Assembly: GCA_965227805.1 (NCBI GenBank)
Contig: CBDDGJ010000004.1
Coordinates: 124,001-188,000 of the forward strand
Direction of reading: 5' to 3'
Length of the DNA stretch: 64,000 nt
Origin: CBDDGJ01 sp965227805
Lineage (GTDB): Bacteria; Pseudomonadota; Alphaproteobacteria; RS24
Under the pieces are notes generated by a model. It was given only the letters and a program-made list of their open reading frames with translations. It did no database searches and was not told where the DNA came from. Both the position numbers and the translations under genes were made by a program. Below, one piece after another: positions 1 through 8,240 of the stretch (position 1 is the stretch's first letter; each line of letters opens with the position of its first letter).

Positions 1-80
1 CTATGTAATCTAATAGAAAGGTATAGCATAAAGTGGCCTGATTATAGTGCTAAGCACGATAAAGCAAAAGGAGCAAGATA

Positions 81-617
81 TTGCTTAACATAATATCATC
101 CAGGTTTATAGCTATCGCGCTAGGCATGGCTATTCTTCTCCCCGTGACGACTAAAGCTGGCTCGGGTGTGATACGTCAGTATATTCCAGCTGCTGAGGAA
201 GTTGGCTCAGGCCGGTTAACCGTTATGTTCTGGAATGTTTATGATGCCGTGCTTTATGCCCCAAAAGGTAAATGGGATGCCAATGCACCTTACGCATTGT
301 CACTTTCTTATTTGCGTGAATTTGACGGCAAGGATATTGCCGCGCGTTCAGTTGAAGAAATGCGTGCACAAGGTTTTGGCGATGAAGTCACGCTCGCCAC
401 ATGGCACCAGAAAATGGAAACTCTGTTTCCCAATGTGGATGAAAACACCACACTCACCGGCATACGCGATGAAAAAGGCCACGCAATTTTTTACCAAAAT
501 GGTGCGCGTATTGGCATAATTCAAGATACAGAATTTAGCGATTGGTTTTTTGGTATCTGGTTGAAGCAGGAAACATCGCAACCAAACCTTCGCAAAAAAC
601 TATTAGGGATGATTTAG
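81..617 (+). CDS. Chalcone isomerase-like periplasmic protein
   Basis: A 178-residue protein starting at TTG, chosen because GGAG lies about 7 bases upstream and the N-terminus then forms a signal peptide (hydrophobic residues about 8-24, ending near TKAGS). The mature part, with the run VMFWNVYDAVLYAPKGKW followed by LSLSYLREFDGKDIA, resembles the chalcone-isomerase-like family (Chalcone_3). Bacterial members are secreted proteins of unproven activity and should not be assumed to act on flavonoids. It lies 12 bases before the transporter gene, and the next three genes follow tightly on the same strand, so it probably opens, or continues from beyond the window edge, a stress or lipid-related operon. 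Confidence 0.75.
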   Translation: MLNIISSRFIAIALGMAILLPVTTKAGSGVIRQYIPAAEEVGSGRLTVMFWNVYDAVLYAPKGKWDANAPYALSLSYLREFDGKDIAARSVEEMRAQGFGDEVTLATWHQKMETLFPNVDENTTLTGIRDEKGHAIFYQNGARIGIIQDTEFSDWFFGIWLKQETSQPNLRKKLLGMI

Positions 618-629
618 TTACGATTTGCT

Positions 630-1946
630 ATGACTGATTACACACCACATAAACGTCTACAGCTTGTGCAATATAGCTTGCTTGCCTTTCCTCTTATGTT
701 TGTTGGGGTACCGCTTTATATTTATGCCCCTGAGTTTTATGCGGCAGAGTTTGATGTCCAACTGGCCGCTATCGGGTTTGCCTTATTGGGTTTGCGCGCA
801 ATTGATGCCATACAAGACTTATTGATTGGTTATCTAAGCGATCGGTTTTATCGGGCGCGCCCGATTATCATAGCTTTAGGCATGGCGGCCTTAATATCTG
901 GTTTTTGGATTGTGTTTCACCCATCTGCCCAAAGCCCCTTATTAACTTTGGGTATCGGCATGTTACTGAGTGCTACAGGCTTCAGCATTGTTAGCATTAA
1001 CTTTCAGGCTTTGGGGGCTTTGTGGCGCGCAGATATTCATCAGCGCACACGCATTACAAGCTGGCGGGAAGCGATTGGACTAATCGGGTTGCTTGCTGCA
1101 TCTGTCACGCCCACCCTCTTGGGCTATAATGAAGATGCCCCGCGTGCATTCCATATCCTCACCCTTATTTTTTTACCGTTACTTGCTATAAGCGCGTTTG
1201 TTTTCTTTATCTGGTTACGCGCAGCAGAGCTAGACCAGCCAGATAACGATAAGCATGGGCGAAGTTTTAAGCGGCTCTATACGCGTTGGACGATAAAGTT
1301 TTTCAGCATTTATACGTTTAATACATTTGCAAGTGCCATACCGGCAGTGTTAGTTATTTTCTTTATTACGGATCGTTTGCAGGCAGACTCGCTTATTGGG
1401 GTATTTCTGTTGCTCTATTTCATCAGCGGTGCCGCCGGCATGCCATTATGGCAATTTGCGGCAAAGCGGCTAACTAAAGAGCATGCATGGATGTTGAGTA
1501 TGATATTGGCCTCTGCCATTTTCATCTGGGCGTTCACATTGAGTGCGGGTGATGTGGTGATCTATGGCTTTATCTGCATCATTTCGGGATTAGCGCTGGG
1601 GGCTGACTTGGCGCTTCCCCCATCCATTCTGGCTGACCGTATCGCGCTTAGGCAAGATCAGGATATTACATCCTATTACTTCTCAGTTAGCACCTTTTTA
1701 TCCAAAACTGGATTGGCTTTCGCCACAGGCATTACGCTACCCATTCTTGGCTATCTTGGTTATCAACCGGATGACGTTGCCGATTATAATGTCACGATTT
1801 ATCTAAGTTATGGCTACGCATTCATTCCCTCTATACTCAAAGCCTGCGCTGCATTTTGGCTGTGGCGTTTTATTAAACAAATCAAACAAGGAGATCAACA
1901 TCATGAAATTAGGAGTCGCAATTATGGCTATTCTCACCTTTCTTAG
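630..1946 (+). CDS. MFS transporter, GPH/MelB-like family
   Basis: A 438-residue inner-membrane protein with about twelve hydrophobic segments spread along its length. The N-terminal part (LLGLRAIDAIQDLLIGYLSDR) has the conserved loop 2-3 Asp/Arg pattern of the glycoside-pentoside-hexuronide:cation symporter branch of the major facilitator superfamily. The substrate cannot be read from the sequence; homologues in DUF3833/SDR clusters are usually left unnamed. Its 3' end overlaps the next gene by 44 bases, which suggests translational coupling. Confidence 0.8.
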   Translation: MTDYTPHKRLQLVQYSLLAFPLMFVGVPLYIYAPEFYAAEFDVQLAAIGFALLGLRAIDAIQDLLIGYLSDRFYRARPIIIALGMAALISGFWIVFHPSAQSPLLTLGIGMLLSATGFSIVSINFQALGALWRADIHQRTRITSWREAIGLIGLLAASVTPTLLGYNEDAPRAFHILTLIFLPLLAISAFVFFIWLRAAELDQPDNDKHGRSFKRLYTRWTIKFFSIYTFNTFASAIPAVLVIFFITDRLQADSLIGVFLLLYFISGAAGMPLWQFAAKRLTKEHAWMLSMILASAIFIWAFTLSAGDVVIYGFICIISGLALGADLALPPSILADRIALRQDQDITSYYFSVSTFLSKTGLAFATGITLPILGYLGYQPDDVADYNVTIYLSYGYAFIPSILKACAAFWLWRFIKQIKQGDQHHEIRSRNYGYSHLS

Positions 1947-2436
1947 TGCCTGTGCCGGAAGTGGTATTAAAGGCGAAAACTATATGGATATGAAACCAGA
2001 GCTTAAGCTGGAAGAGTATTTTACCGGACCGATCAAGGCGTGGGGGATTATTCAGGATCGCAGTGGCAATGTCATCAGCCGGTTTGATGCAGACATGGTC
2101 GGCACCTGGGATGGTGAAAAAATTGTGCTGGATGAAGTATTTAACTATTATGACACGGGCACCGTCCAAAACCGTGTATGGGAAATCACCAAAATAGATG
2201 ACATGCATTACCAAGGCAAAGCGGGTGATATTATCGGCACAGCAAAGGGCAAAGCCCATGGTAATGCGGTCTATTGGAGCTATCAAATGGATGTGCCGGT
2301 GGATGATACAAGCTATCGCTTAAAATTTGAGGATTGGATGTGGGCGATGCAAGATGAGGTAGTGATCAACCGCTCTTACCTCAAAAAGTTTGGTATTACA
2401 TTCGCTGAAATTACTATTTTCATGCAAAAGCAGTAA
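1903..2436 (+). CDS. DUF3833 family lipoprotein
   Basis: A 177-residue predicted lipoprotein. The ATG at 1903 is preferred over a longer frame beginning at 1810 because AAGGAGA sits 8-14 bases upstream and the product then starts with a lipoprotein signal: a hydrophobic stretch ending in LSAC, the lipobox, with Cys about residue 18. The rest (YFTGPIKAWGIIQDRSGN, later MVGTWDGEKIVLDEVFNY) is typical of DUF3833. Function is unknown. The family travels with SDR, MFS and chalcone-isomerase-like genes, as here. Confidence 0.85.
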   Translation: MKLGVAIMAILTFLSACAGSGIKGENYMDMKPELKLEEYFTGPIKAWGIIQDRSGNVISRFDADMVGTWDGEKIVLDEVFNYYDTGTVQNRVWEITKIDDMHYQGKAGDIIGTAKGKAHGNAVYWSYQMDVPVDDTSYRLKFEDWMWAMQDEVVINRSYLKKFGITFAEITIFMQKQ

Positions 2437-2441
2437 TCGAT

Positions 2442-3182
2442 ATGCCTAAAAGCAAAGAACATATATGGATTATCGGTGCCAGTGCAGGCATTGGGGAAGC
2501 CCTTGCAAAAGAATATGCACGCCAAGGACATAGTGTAGCGCTTTCGGCACGCAACAAAGCTGCCTTAGATAAGGTGCATGATACATTACCCCAAAATGAT
2601 CACCTTGTTATTGCTTTGGATGTAGCCGATTATCAGAGCGTTACGCGGGCACAAAACGAGGTGTTACAAAGCTGGGGCAGGATTGACCGCATCATTTTTA
2701 TGGCTGGCATATACCAGCCCATGCAAATGGGAGAGCTTGACCTTGCTGCTACGCAGAATATTTTGCACGTGAATCTATTGGGAGCGTTTCATATTGCCGA
2801 AGCAGCCTTACGTGCTTTGCCGCAGACATCACTCCGCCAACTCGCTTTTTGCGCCAGTGTTGCTGGTTATTGTGGGCTTCCTAACAGCCAGCCATATGGT
2901 GCCAGCAAGGCGGGGCTTATCAATATGGTTGAGTCTTTGCGCGCAGAGCATGGCAAGCATATTGATATTAAGGTTATCAATCCCGGTTTTGTGGAAAGTC
3001 GTTTAACAGATAAAAATGACTTCCACATGCCGGCGCGCATTTCTGCACAGCAAGCAGCCACATATATCAGTCGCGGCTTGCGCGGGCGCGCGTTTGAGGT
3101 GCACTTCCCCAAGCGTTTTACACTGATACTAAAAACCCTAAATGCACTCCCTTACTGGATTTATTTCAGAATTATGCGATAA
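2442..3182 (+). CDS. Short-chain dehydrogenase/reductase
   Basis: A 246-residue classical SDR. The nucleotide-binding glycine motif GASAGIGEA is near residues 13-21, the catalytic serine is in CASVAGYCG, and the catalytic Tyr and Lys are in YGASK. It starts 5 bases after the DUF3833 stop, so it is co-transcribed with the preceding genes. The alcohol or ketone substrate is not evident. In similar clusters the SDR sits beside DUF1365 and cyclopropane-fatty-acid synthase-like genes that modify unsaturated lipids; those would lie outside this window if present. Confidence 0.85.
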   Translation: MPKSKEHIWIIGASAGIGEALAKEYARQGHSVALSARNKAALDKVHDTLPQNDHLVIALDVADYQSVTRAQNEVLQSWGRIDRIIFMAGIYQPMQMGELDLAATQNILHVNLLGAFHIAEAALRALPQTSLRQLAFCASVAGYCGLPNSQPYGASKAGLINMVESLRAEHGKHIDIKVINPGFVESRLTDKNDFHMPARISAQQAATYISRGLRGRAFEVHFPKRFTLILKTLNALPYWIYFRIMR

Positions 3183-3234
3183 TGCCTGTATAAGCAAATA
3201 AGCATAACGCGCTTAATAATGACAGGAAAAATAT

Positions 3235-3915
3235 GTGCGTGTATTGGTAATTGAAGATGATGCAAAAGTGTCGGGGTTTATCCATAAAGGCTTGGATGAG
3301 CTTGGGCACAAGGTGGACATTGCCACTGGCGGTAAAGATGGCCTGTTTCTGGCCACAACAGAGGATTATGATGTGATGGTCGTCGATCGCATGTTGCCCG
3401 AATTAGATGGACTTACCATTTTACAAACGCTACGCGCTTCCGGCAATAAGACCCCTGCCCTCATTTTAAGTGCCATGAATAAAGTAGATGACCGCGTAAA
3501 GGGGTTGCGCTCTGGCGGCGATGATTATCTGAGTAAGCCATTTGCTTTTGCGGAATTACTGGCACGTATTGAGCTATTGGTAGAACGCTGCTCGCGCGTG
3601 GATATGCAGGAAACCAAGCTGATGGCCTATGATATGACGATGGATTTACTTGCGCGCCGTGTCACACGTGGCGATGAAGATATTGAGCTGCAATCGCGCG
3701 AGTTTCGCTTATTGGAATATATGCTGCGCCATAAAGGTCAGCTTGTTACCCGCACAATGCTGTTAGAGCATGTATGGGATTATCATTTTGATCCGCAAAC
3801 CAATGTCATTGATGTCCATATTAGCCGCCTACGGCAAAAAATTGATAAAGGGCACAAAAATAAAGTTATTAAAACCATTCGCGGCGCGGGTTACATCATA
3901 TCTGCGGATAGCTGA
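3235..3915 (+). CDS. OmpR-family response regulator
   Basis: A 226-residue two-component response regulator. The receiver domain fills about residues 1-115 with acidic residues D8/D9, phospho-acceptor D51 (VMVVDRMLP) and the conserved Lys in SKPFAF. The winged-helix DNA-binding domain follows at about 128-224 (SREFRLLEYML, HISRLRQKID, IRGAGYII). The start is GTG at 3235 with AGGAAAA upstream; an ATG two bases earlier is closed by an early stop. The cognate kinase gene begins 11 bases downstream. The stimulus is unknown. Confidence 0.93.
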   Translation: MRVLVIEDDAKVSGFIHKGLDELGHKVDIATGGKDGLFLATTEDYDVMVVDRMLPELDGLTILQTLRASGNKTPALILSAMNKVDDRVKGLRSGGDDYLSKPFAFAELLARIELLVERCSRVDMQETKLMAYDMTMDLLARRVTRGDEDIELQSREFRLLEYMLRHKGQLVTRTMLLEHVWDYHFDPQTNVIDVHISRLRQKIDKGHKNKVIKTIRGAGYIISADS

Positions 3916-3926
3916 TTTTCATTCAT

Positions 3927-5309
3927 ATGAACGCCATTACACAATTTCGCACAAGCTCCAGCTTCAAAATGGCGGCAATCTTTTCGTCCTTGCTTGTGGT
4001 TGTCATCGCGATTGTTGTTTACGTTATTATTATAGTGAGTGATGAGGCATTGTTAGAAGAATCGGAAGCGGCCATTGATACGGATATACGCATGTTGCAA
4101 GAAGCCGGCATGTGGCACGATATGGCCTATGTAAAGCAAGTTCTCACGCATCGCATTGACGACCCAGGCAATCGCTATTTCTATGGGCTTAAAAGCCCGG
4201 ATGGACGCTTGCTTACGGGCAATATTGCCGCTTGGCCGCGTGATGTCAAAGTGATTGAGGAAGGCATTATTCACTTTGAAGTGCCGCACGAACAGGCCGG
4301 GATACCACATAAAACAGGTTATAAGTGGAAACAGCATTATGATGTGATTGCCAAACTGCATCTATTTGATGACGGACATGTGGTATTGGTTGGGCGCGAT
4401 ATTGGCAATATTGAAGTTACACAATGGATTACGCAAGGCTTTGGAGCATTGATTATTCTGATAGCCATTGCTTTGGTGACAGGTTTGTTTTTTATCGGAA
4501 AATTTGTTGTCGCACGCGTCAATCATATTTCAGGTATCGCGAATGACATTATGCAAACCGGTAATTTATCAGCGCGTATCACGACTGAGTCTAACTGGGA
4601 TGATCTAAGTAAACTCGCCAGCGTCTTGAACCGTATGTTGGATGAAATCGAGTCTCTCATGAATAACACCAAGCGCGTCACCGATAATATCGCGCATGAT
4701 TTACGCACCCCGCTCACACGTTTGCGCAATATGCTGGAGACAATAGACAATACGCATCAACGCCAAGAACTGTTAAATGAGGCCGATATATTGCTTTCCA
4801 TGTTTAATGGTTTGCTACGCATTGCCGATATTGAAAGTGCACATAAGAAGTCGGAGTTTACAGACATAGATCTTGCAGAGATTGCAGAAGATGCCACGGC
4901 ATTTTATCAACCGCTTGCCGATACCAAAAATATTGATATAACACGCACCATTCACCCATGTCGTATGATTGGGGATCGTAGCCTATTATTTCAAGCCTTC
5001 GCCAATATCATTGATAATGCTGTGAAATTCACGCCAGCCGGCAAACATATTCATATTTCGTTGCGCGAAAACGCTGGTGACATTATTTTTGCTGTCACGG
5101 ATTCTGGGGCTGGCATTGCGGCGGCTGAGCAAGACCATGTGTTTCGGCGGTTTTATCGCGGTGATAAAACGAGGCACAGCCAAGGTCATGGTCTTGGCCT
5201 CTCCATTGTAAAAGCTGTTGTGCAGTTGCACGATGGCAGTATATGTTTTAGTAATCATAAGAGTGGCATGACGGTTGAGGTGACATTAACAAAAAAGCCG
5301 CATAGATAA
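3927..5309 (+). CDS. Sensor histidine kinase
   Basis: A 460-residue membrane sensor kinase, partner of the response regulator just upstream. It has transmembrane helices at about residues 12-38 and 170-193 with a periplasmic sensor region of about 130 residues between them, a HAMP linker, a HisKA domain with phospho-acceptor His in NIAHDLRTPLTRLR, and an HATPase domain with N box (NIIDNAVKF), G1 (DSGAGI) and G2 (GHGLGLSIV). The architecture is that of QseC/CusS-like kinases; the ligand cannot be deduced. About 150 noncoding bases follow before the LysR gene. Confidence 0.93.
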   Translation: MNAITQFRTSSSFKMAAIFSSLLVVVIAIVVYVIIIVSDEALLEESEAAIDTDIRMLQEAGMWHDMAYVKQVLTHRIDDPGNRYFYGLKSPDGRLLTGNIAAWPRDVKVIEEGIIHFEVPHEQAGIPHKTGYKWKQHYDVIAKLHLFDDGHVVLVGRDIGNIEVTQWITQGFGALIILIAIALVTGLFFIGKFVVARVNHISGIANDIMQTGNLSARITTESNWDDLSKLASVLNRMLDEIESLMNNTKRVTDNIAHDLRTPLTRLRNMLETIDNTHQRQELLNEADILLSMFNGLLRIADIESAHKKSEFTDIDLAEIAEDATAFYQPLADTKNIDITRTIHPCRMIGDRSLLFQAFANIIDNAVKFTPAGKHIHISLRENAGDIIFAVTDSGAGIAAAEQDHVFRRFYRGDKTRHSQGHGLGLSIVKAVVQLHDGSICFSNHKSGMTVEVTLTKKPHR

Positions 5310-5421
5310 ACAGTTTCATACGTGTATAATATAATTGTTACTATACAGATTGTGAAATAGTGGCGGTGTGCTACCCCCTTTGGGTTGAGTAAAAAGCGTG
5401 AAAGACGTCACCTGAACGTAG

Positions 5422-5449
5422 AATAATATTGCAAAACTGCAATATTATT
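5422..5449. promoter_or_regulatory. Perfect 12-bp inverted repeat, probable LysR autoregulatory operator
   Basis: The arms AATAATATTGCA and TGCAATATTATT are perfectly complementary around a 4-base centre (AAAC). It ends 14 bases before the LysR start codon and fits the T-N11-A type of LysR-family binding site. Its core ATTGCA-N4-TGCAAT recurs exactly on the other side of the regulator gene (6375-6390). Binding by the adjacent LysR protein is an inference. Confidence 0.7.
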
Positions 5450-5463
5450 GACATTATTAGAAA

Positions 5464-6366
5464 ATGACGTTTCACTGGGATGATATACGAATATTCTTGG
5501 CAATTATGAGAAAAGGATCTTTACCCGAGGCGGCGAAAGACCTCAAACTTGCACATTCAACGGTATTCCGTAGATATAATGCTTTTGAAGAAAAAATTGG
5601 CGTTCGGCTATTTGCCCGCACCTCTACTGGATTTATTCTGACACCTGCAGGCGAAAGCATTCTTGATATGGCGCGTGATATGGAAGGTTGCTCCGAACAA
5701 ATCGCGCGGCGCATTGCCGGGCAAGACTATAAGCTGGCGGGCAATATTCGCGTTACAACAACGCATGGCTTATCACTAACTTTGATGGACCCGATATTTA
5801 AGGCTTTTATAGATAAGCATCCTGATATACAGCTTGATATTCGATGGGGCGAGCAGATTCGTAAACTTACTAAATATGAGTCTGATGTGATTATCTTGCC
5901 GTCTAAAAAACCACCAGAGAATGCCTTTGGTCGTAAAATTAGCCGCATCGCGTTTGGCTATTTTGCATCTGAAGACTATTTGGAAAAATACAAAAAACCA
6001 AAATCTGTTGAAAATCTTACAGATTACCATGTGGTGGGGTTATCAGAGGATTTTGCTGGACAACCTTTTTATGCTGCTTTCATGAAAAGTGTCCAGGCGG
6101 CAAAAGTGACCATGAATTGCGATAGTTTTTTAACTATACGTGAAGCCATTGCATCTGGTGCAGGCATTGGTCTGCTCCCGTTTTTTTATGGCCTGGATTA
6201 TAAAAGCCTCCAGCCACTTGGCGCGCCGCTCGACAATACGCATAATGATATTTGGATACTCACCCATCGTGACCTTAAAAATACTGTGCGTATCCGCACT
6301 TTTATGGATTTTGCTTATACGGAACTACAAAAGTTGAAAAACCATCTTGAAGCCAAGGTGACTTAA
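5464..6366 (+). CDS. LysR-family transcriptional regulator
   Basis: A 300-residue LysR-type regulator. The winged helix-turn-helix is at residues 1-60 (FLAIMRKGSLPEAAKDL, then HSTVFRRYNAFEEKIGVRLF), followed by the linker helix and a periplasmic-binding-protein-like effector domain (about 90-295). It is flanked by two palindromes with the same core, one just before its start and one before the downstream pirin gene. This fits a regulator that controls itself and the pirin-GST-glutamate synthase operon. The inducer is probably a quinone or electrophile, judging only from those targets. Confidence 0.9.
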   Translation: MTFHWDDIRIFLAIMRKGSLPEAAKDLKLAHSTVFRRYNAFEEKIGVRLFARTSTGFILTPAGESILDMARDMEGCSEQIARRIAGQDYKLAGNIRVTTTHGLSLTLMDPIFKAFIDKHPDIQLDIRWGEQIRKLTKYESDVIILPSKKPPENAFGRKISRIAFGYFASEDYLEKYKKPKSVENLTDYHVVGLSEDFAGQPFYAAFMKSVQAAKVTMNCDSFLTIREAIASGAGIGLLPFFYGLDYKSLQPLGAPLDNTHNDIWILTHRDLKNTVRIRTFMDFAYTELQKLKNHLEAKVT

Positions 6367-6374
6367 AAATCTAC

Positions 6375-6390
6375 ATTGCATTTTTGCAAT
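6375..6390. promoter_or_regulatory. Inverted repeat ATTGCA-N4-TGCAAT, probable LysR operator of the pirin operon
   Basis: A perfect 6-bp inverted repeat with a TTTT centre, 8 bases past the LysR stop and about 105 bases before the pirin start. The core is identical to that of the palindrome at 5422-5449, so both are likely bound by the same regulator. No convincing -35/-10 pair could be fixed in the AT-rich bases that follow. Confidence 0.65.
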
Positions 6391-6494
6391 ATATTTTTCC
6401 GATATTGGCTATTCTAATTTCAAAAACAAAAACCTATTCTTAACTTATAGAGCGCGCACAAATGCACGCAGAACAGTCAGGTAAGGATAGAGCA

Positions 6495-7208
6495 ATGATC
6501 ACCATTAGAGATCGAAATCAGCGTGGTCAAACCAAAATTGAGTGGCTGGAGAGTAAACATAGCTTTTCTTTTGGATATTATCATGACCCTAACCATATGG
6601 GTTTTGGACCGCTCCGTGTTTTGAATGAAGACGAGGTAAAACCCGGTGCAGGATTTGGCCGCCATCCACATAGAGATAGTGAGCTTGTCACCTACGTGCT
6701 TGATGGGGGCTTGGAACACAAGGATTCAATGGGAATCGGGTCGCTCATTAAGGCTGGCGATGTTCAGCGTATGAGTGCGGGAACAGGTATAACGCATAGC
6801 GAATATAATGCGTCAAAAACTGATCCGGTTCGTTTTTTACAAATCTGGTTTCTACCGGAAAAAACGGGTATTAAGCCAAGCTATGAGCAGAAGTCAGTTG
6901 ATCATGAAGCCACACGCAATACATTCAAACTCGTGATCTCACCGGATGGGCGTGAGAACTCTATAACCATCAATCAAAATATTGATTTTTATGTCGGGCG
7001 CTTAGATGGTTCCCAACCTGCTCACTTTAACGCTGGTGATGACCGCATTCAATGGGTGCAAATCGCAAGAGGAGAAGTTGACGTGAATGATAGAACATTG
7101 CGCGCAGGCGATGGGGCTGCAATCAGCGAAGAAGATACTCTGTTGTTTGACAATGCGACGGAGGCAGAAATTCTGCTGTTCGACATGGCAGATATTAAGT
7201 CCGCTTAA
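6495..7208 (+). CDS. Pirin family protein (quercetin 2,3-dioxygenase-like)
   Basis: A 237-residue bicupin of the pirin/YhhW family. The ATG at 6495 is preferred to one at 6462: AAGGA lies just upstream, and with this start the metal ligands fall at H57, H59 (RHPHRD), H101 and E103 (THSEYN), the numbering I recall for YhhW-type pirins. Some members open flavonols such as quercetin; the natural substrate is usually unknown. It is the first gene after the LysR operator and lies 38 bases before the glutathionyl-hydroquinone reductase gene, so it probably begins a quinone/electrophile detoxification operon. Confidence 0.9.
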   Translation: MITIRDRNQRGQTKIEWLESKHSFSFGYYHDPNHMGFGPLRVLNEDEVKPGAGFGRHPHRDSELVTYVLDGGLEHKDSMGIGSLIKAGDVQRMSAGTGITHSEYNASKTDPVRFLQIWFLPEKTGIKPSYEQKSVDHEATRNTFKLVISPDGRENSITINQNIDFYVGRLDGSQPAHFNAGDDRIQWVQIARGEVDVNDRTLRAGDGAAISEEDTLLFDNATEAEILLFDMADIKSA

Positions 7209-7246
7209 TGTAAATCACGAAAGAAGAAATATAAGGAAAGGAAATC

Positions 7247-8221
7247 ATGGGACTTCTTGTAGATGGAAAATGGCACGATCAGTGGTATGATACCACGTCA
7301 ACCGGTGGAAAATTTGAGCGCAGTATCGCGCAATTTCGGCATTGGATTACAAAAGATGGCTCTGCTGGCCCAACCGGTAAAGCCGGTTTTAAGGCCGAAG
7401 CTGGGCGATATCATCTTTACGCAAGCTATGCCTGCCCATGGGCGCACCGCGTTTTGATCTATCGCAAGCTCAAGGGGCTGGAAAATATGATTGATGTCTC
7501 ATTCGTGCACTGGTATATGGCTGAACATGGCTGGACATTTAATAAAGATGATAAAGGCATTGTCGGCGATCATCTGTTTGGTCATGCATTTGCACATCAA
7601 ATCTATACGAAAGCAGATCCCGACTATTCTGGTCGCGTTACGGTGCCCATTATCTGGGACAAAGAAAAAAATACAATCGTTTCCAATGAGTCTTCGGAAA
7701 TTATTCGTATGCTTACCTATTCATTCGATGATATTGGCGCTAAACAAGGGGACTATTACCCAGAGCATCTGCGCCGTGAGATTGATGTAGTGAATTATCG
7801 TATTTATAACACCGTGAATAACGGCGTCTATAAATCAGGGTTTTCAACAACACAAGACGCCTATGAAGACGCCGTATACCCATTATTTGAATCGCTTGAT
7901 TGGCTAGAGGAAAGGCTATCGAAAAGCCGTTTTTTGATTGGCGATCAACCAACAGAAGCCGATTGGCGTTTGTTTCCGACCCTTTATCGCTTTGATAGTG
8001 TGTATGTAGGGCACTTCAAATGCTCACTCAAACGGATCATTGATTACCCGAACCTGTGGTCTTATACGCGCGCGCTCTATCAGTGGCCTGGAATTAGCGA
8101 AACTGTAAATATGGAACATGCACGTCGCCATTATTATGAAAGTCATGATACAATAAATCCAACACGGCTTGTGCCGGCTTTAGCGGAACTTAACTGGGAC
8201 GAACCCCATAACAGACCATAA
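7247..8221 (+). CDS. yqjG: Glutathionyl-hydroquinone reductase (omega/xi-class GST)
   Basis: A 324-residue cytosolic glutathione transferase-like enzyme. The CPWAHR motif places the catalytic cysteine at C63, as in E. coli YqjG, and the C-terminal helical domain continues to about residue 310. Enzymes of this class reduce glutathionyl-hydroquinones to free hydroquinones plus GSSG, recycling quinone-glutathione adducts. A good AAGGAAAGG ribosome site precedes the ATG. It lies between pirin and the CDGSH-glutamate synthase gene on one strand with short gaps (38 and 19 bases), so the three are likely one transcript. Confidence 0.93.
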   Translation: MGLLVDGKWHDQWYDTTSTGGKFERSIAQFRHWITKDGSAGPTGKAGFKAEAGRYHLYASYACPWAHRVLIYRKLKGLENMIDVSFVHWYMAEHGWTFNKDDKGIVGDHLFGHAFAHQIYTKADPDYSGRVTVPIIWDKEKNTIVSNESSEIIRMLTYSFDDIGAKQGDYYPEHLRREIDVVNYRIYNTVNNGVYKSGFSTTQDAYEDAVYPLFESLDWLEERLSKSRFLIGDQPTEADWRLFPTLYRFDSVYVGHFKCSLKRIIDYPNLWSYTRALYQWPGISETVNMEHARRHYYESHDTINPTRLVPALAELNWDEPHNRP

Positions 8222-8240
8222 ATAGATAGGAGATATAAAA

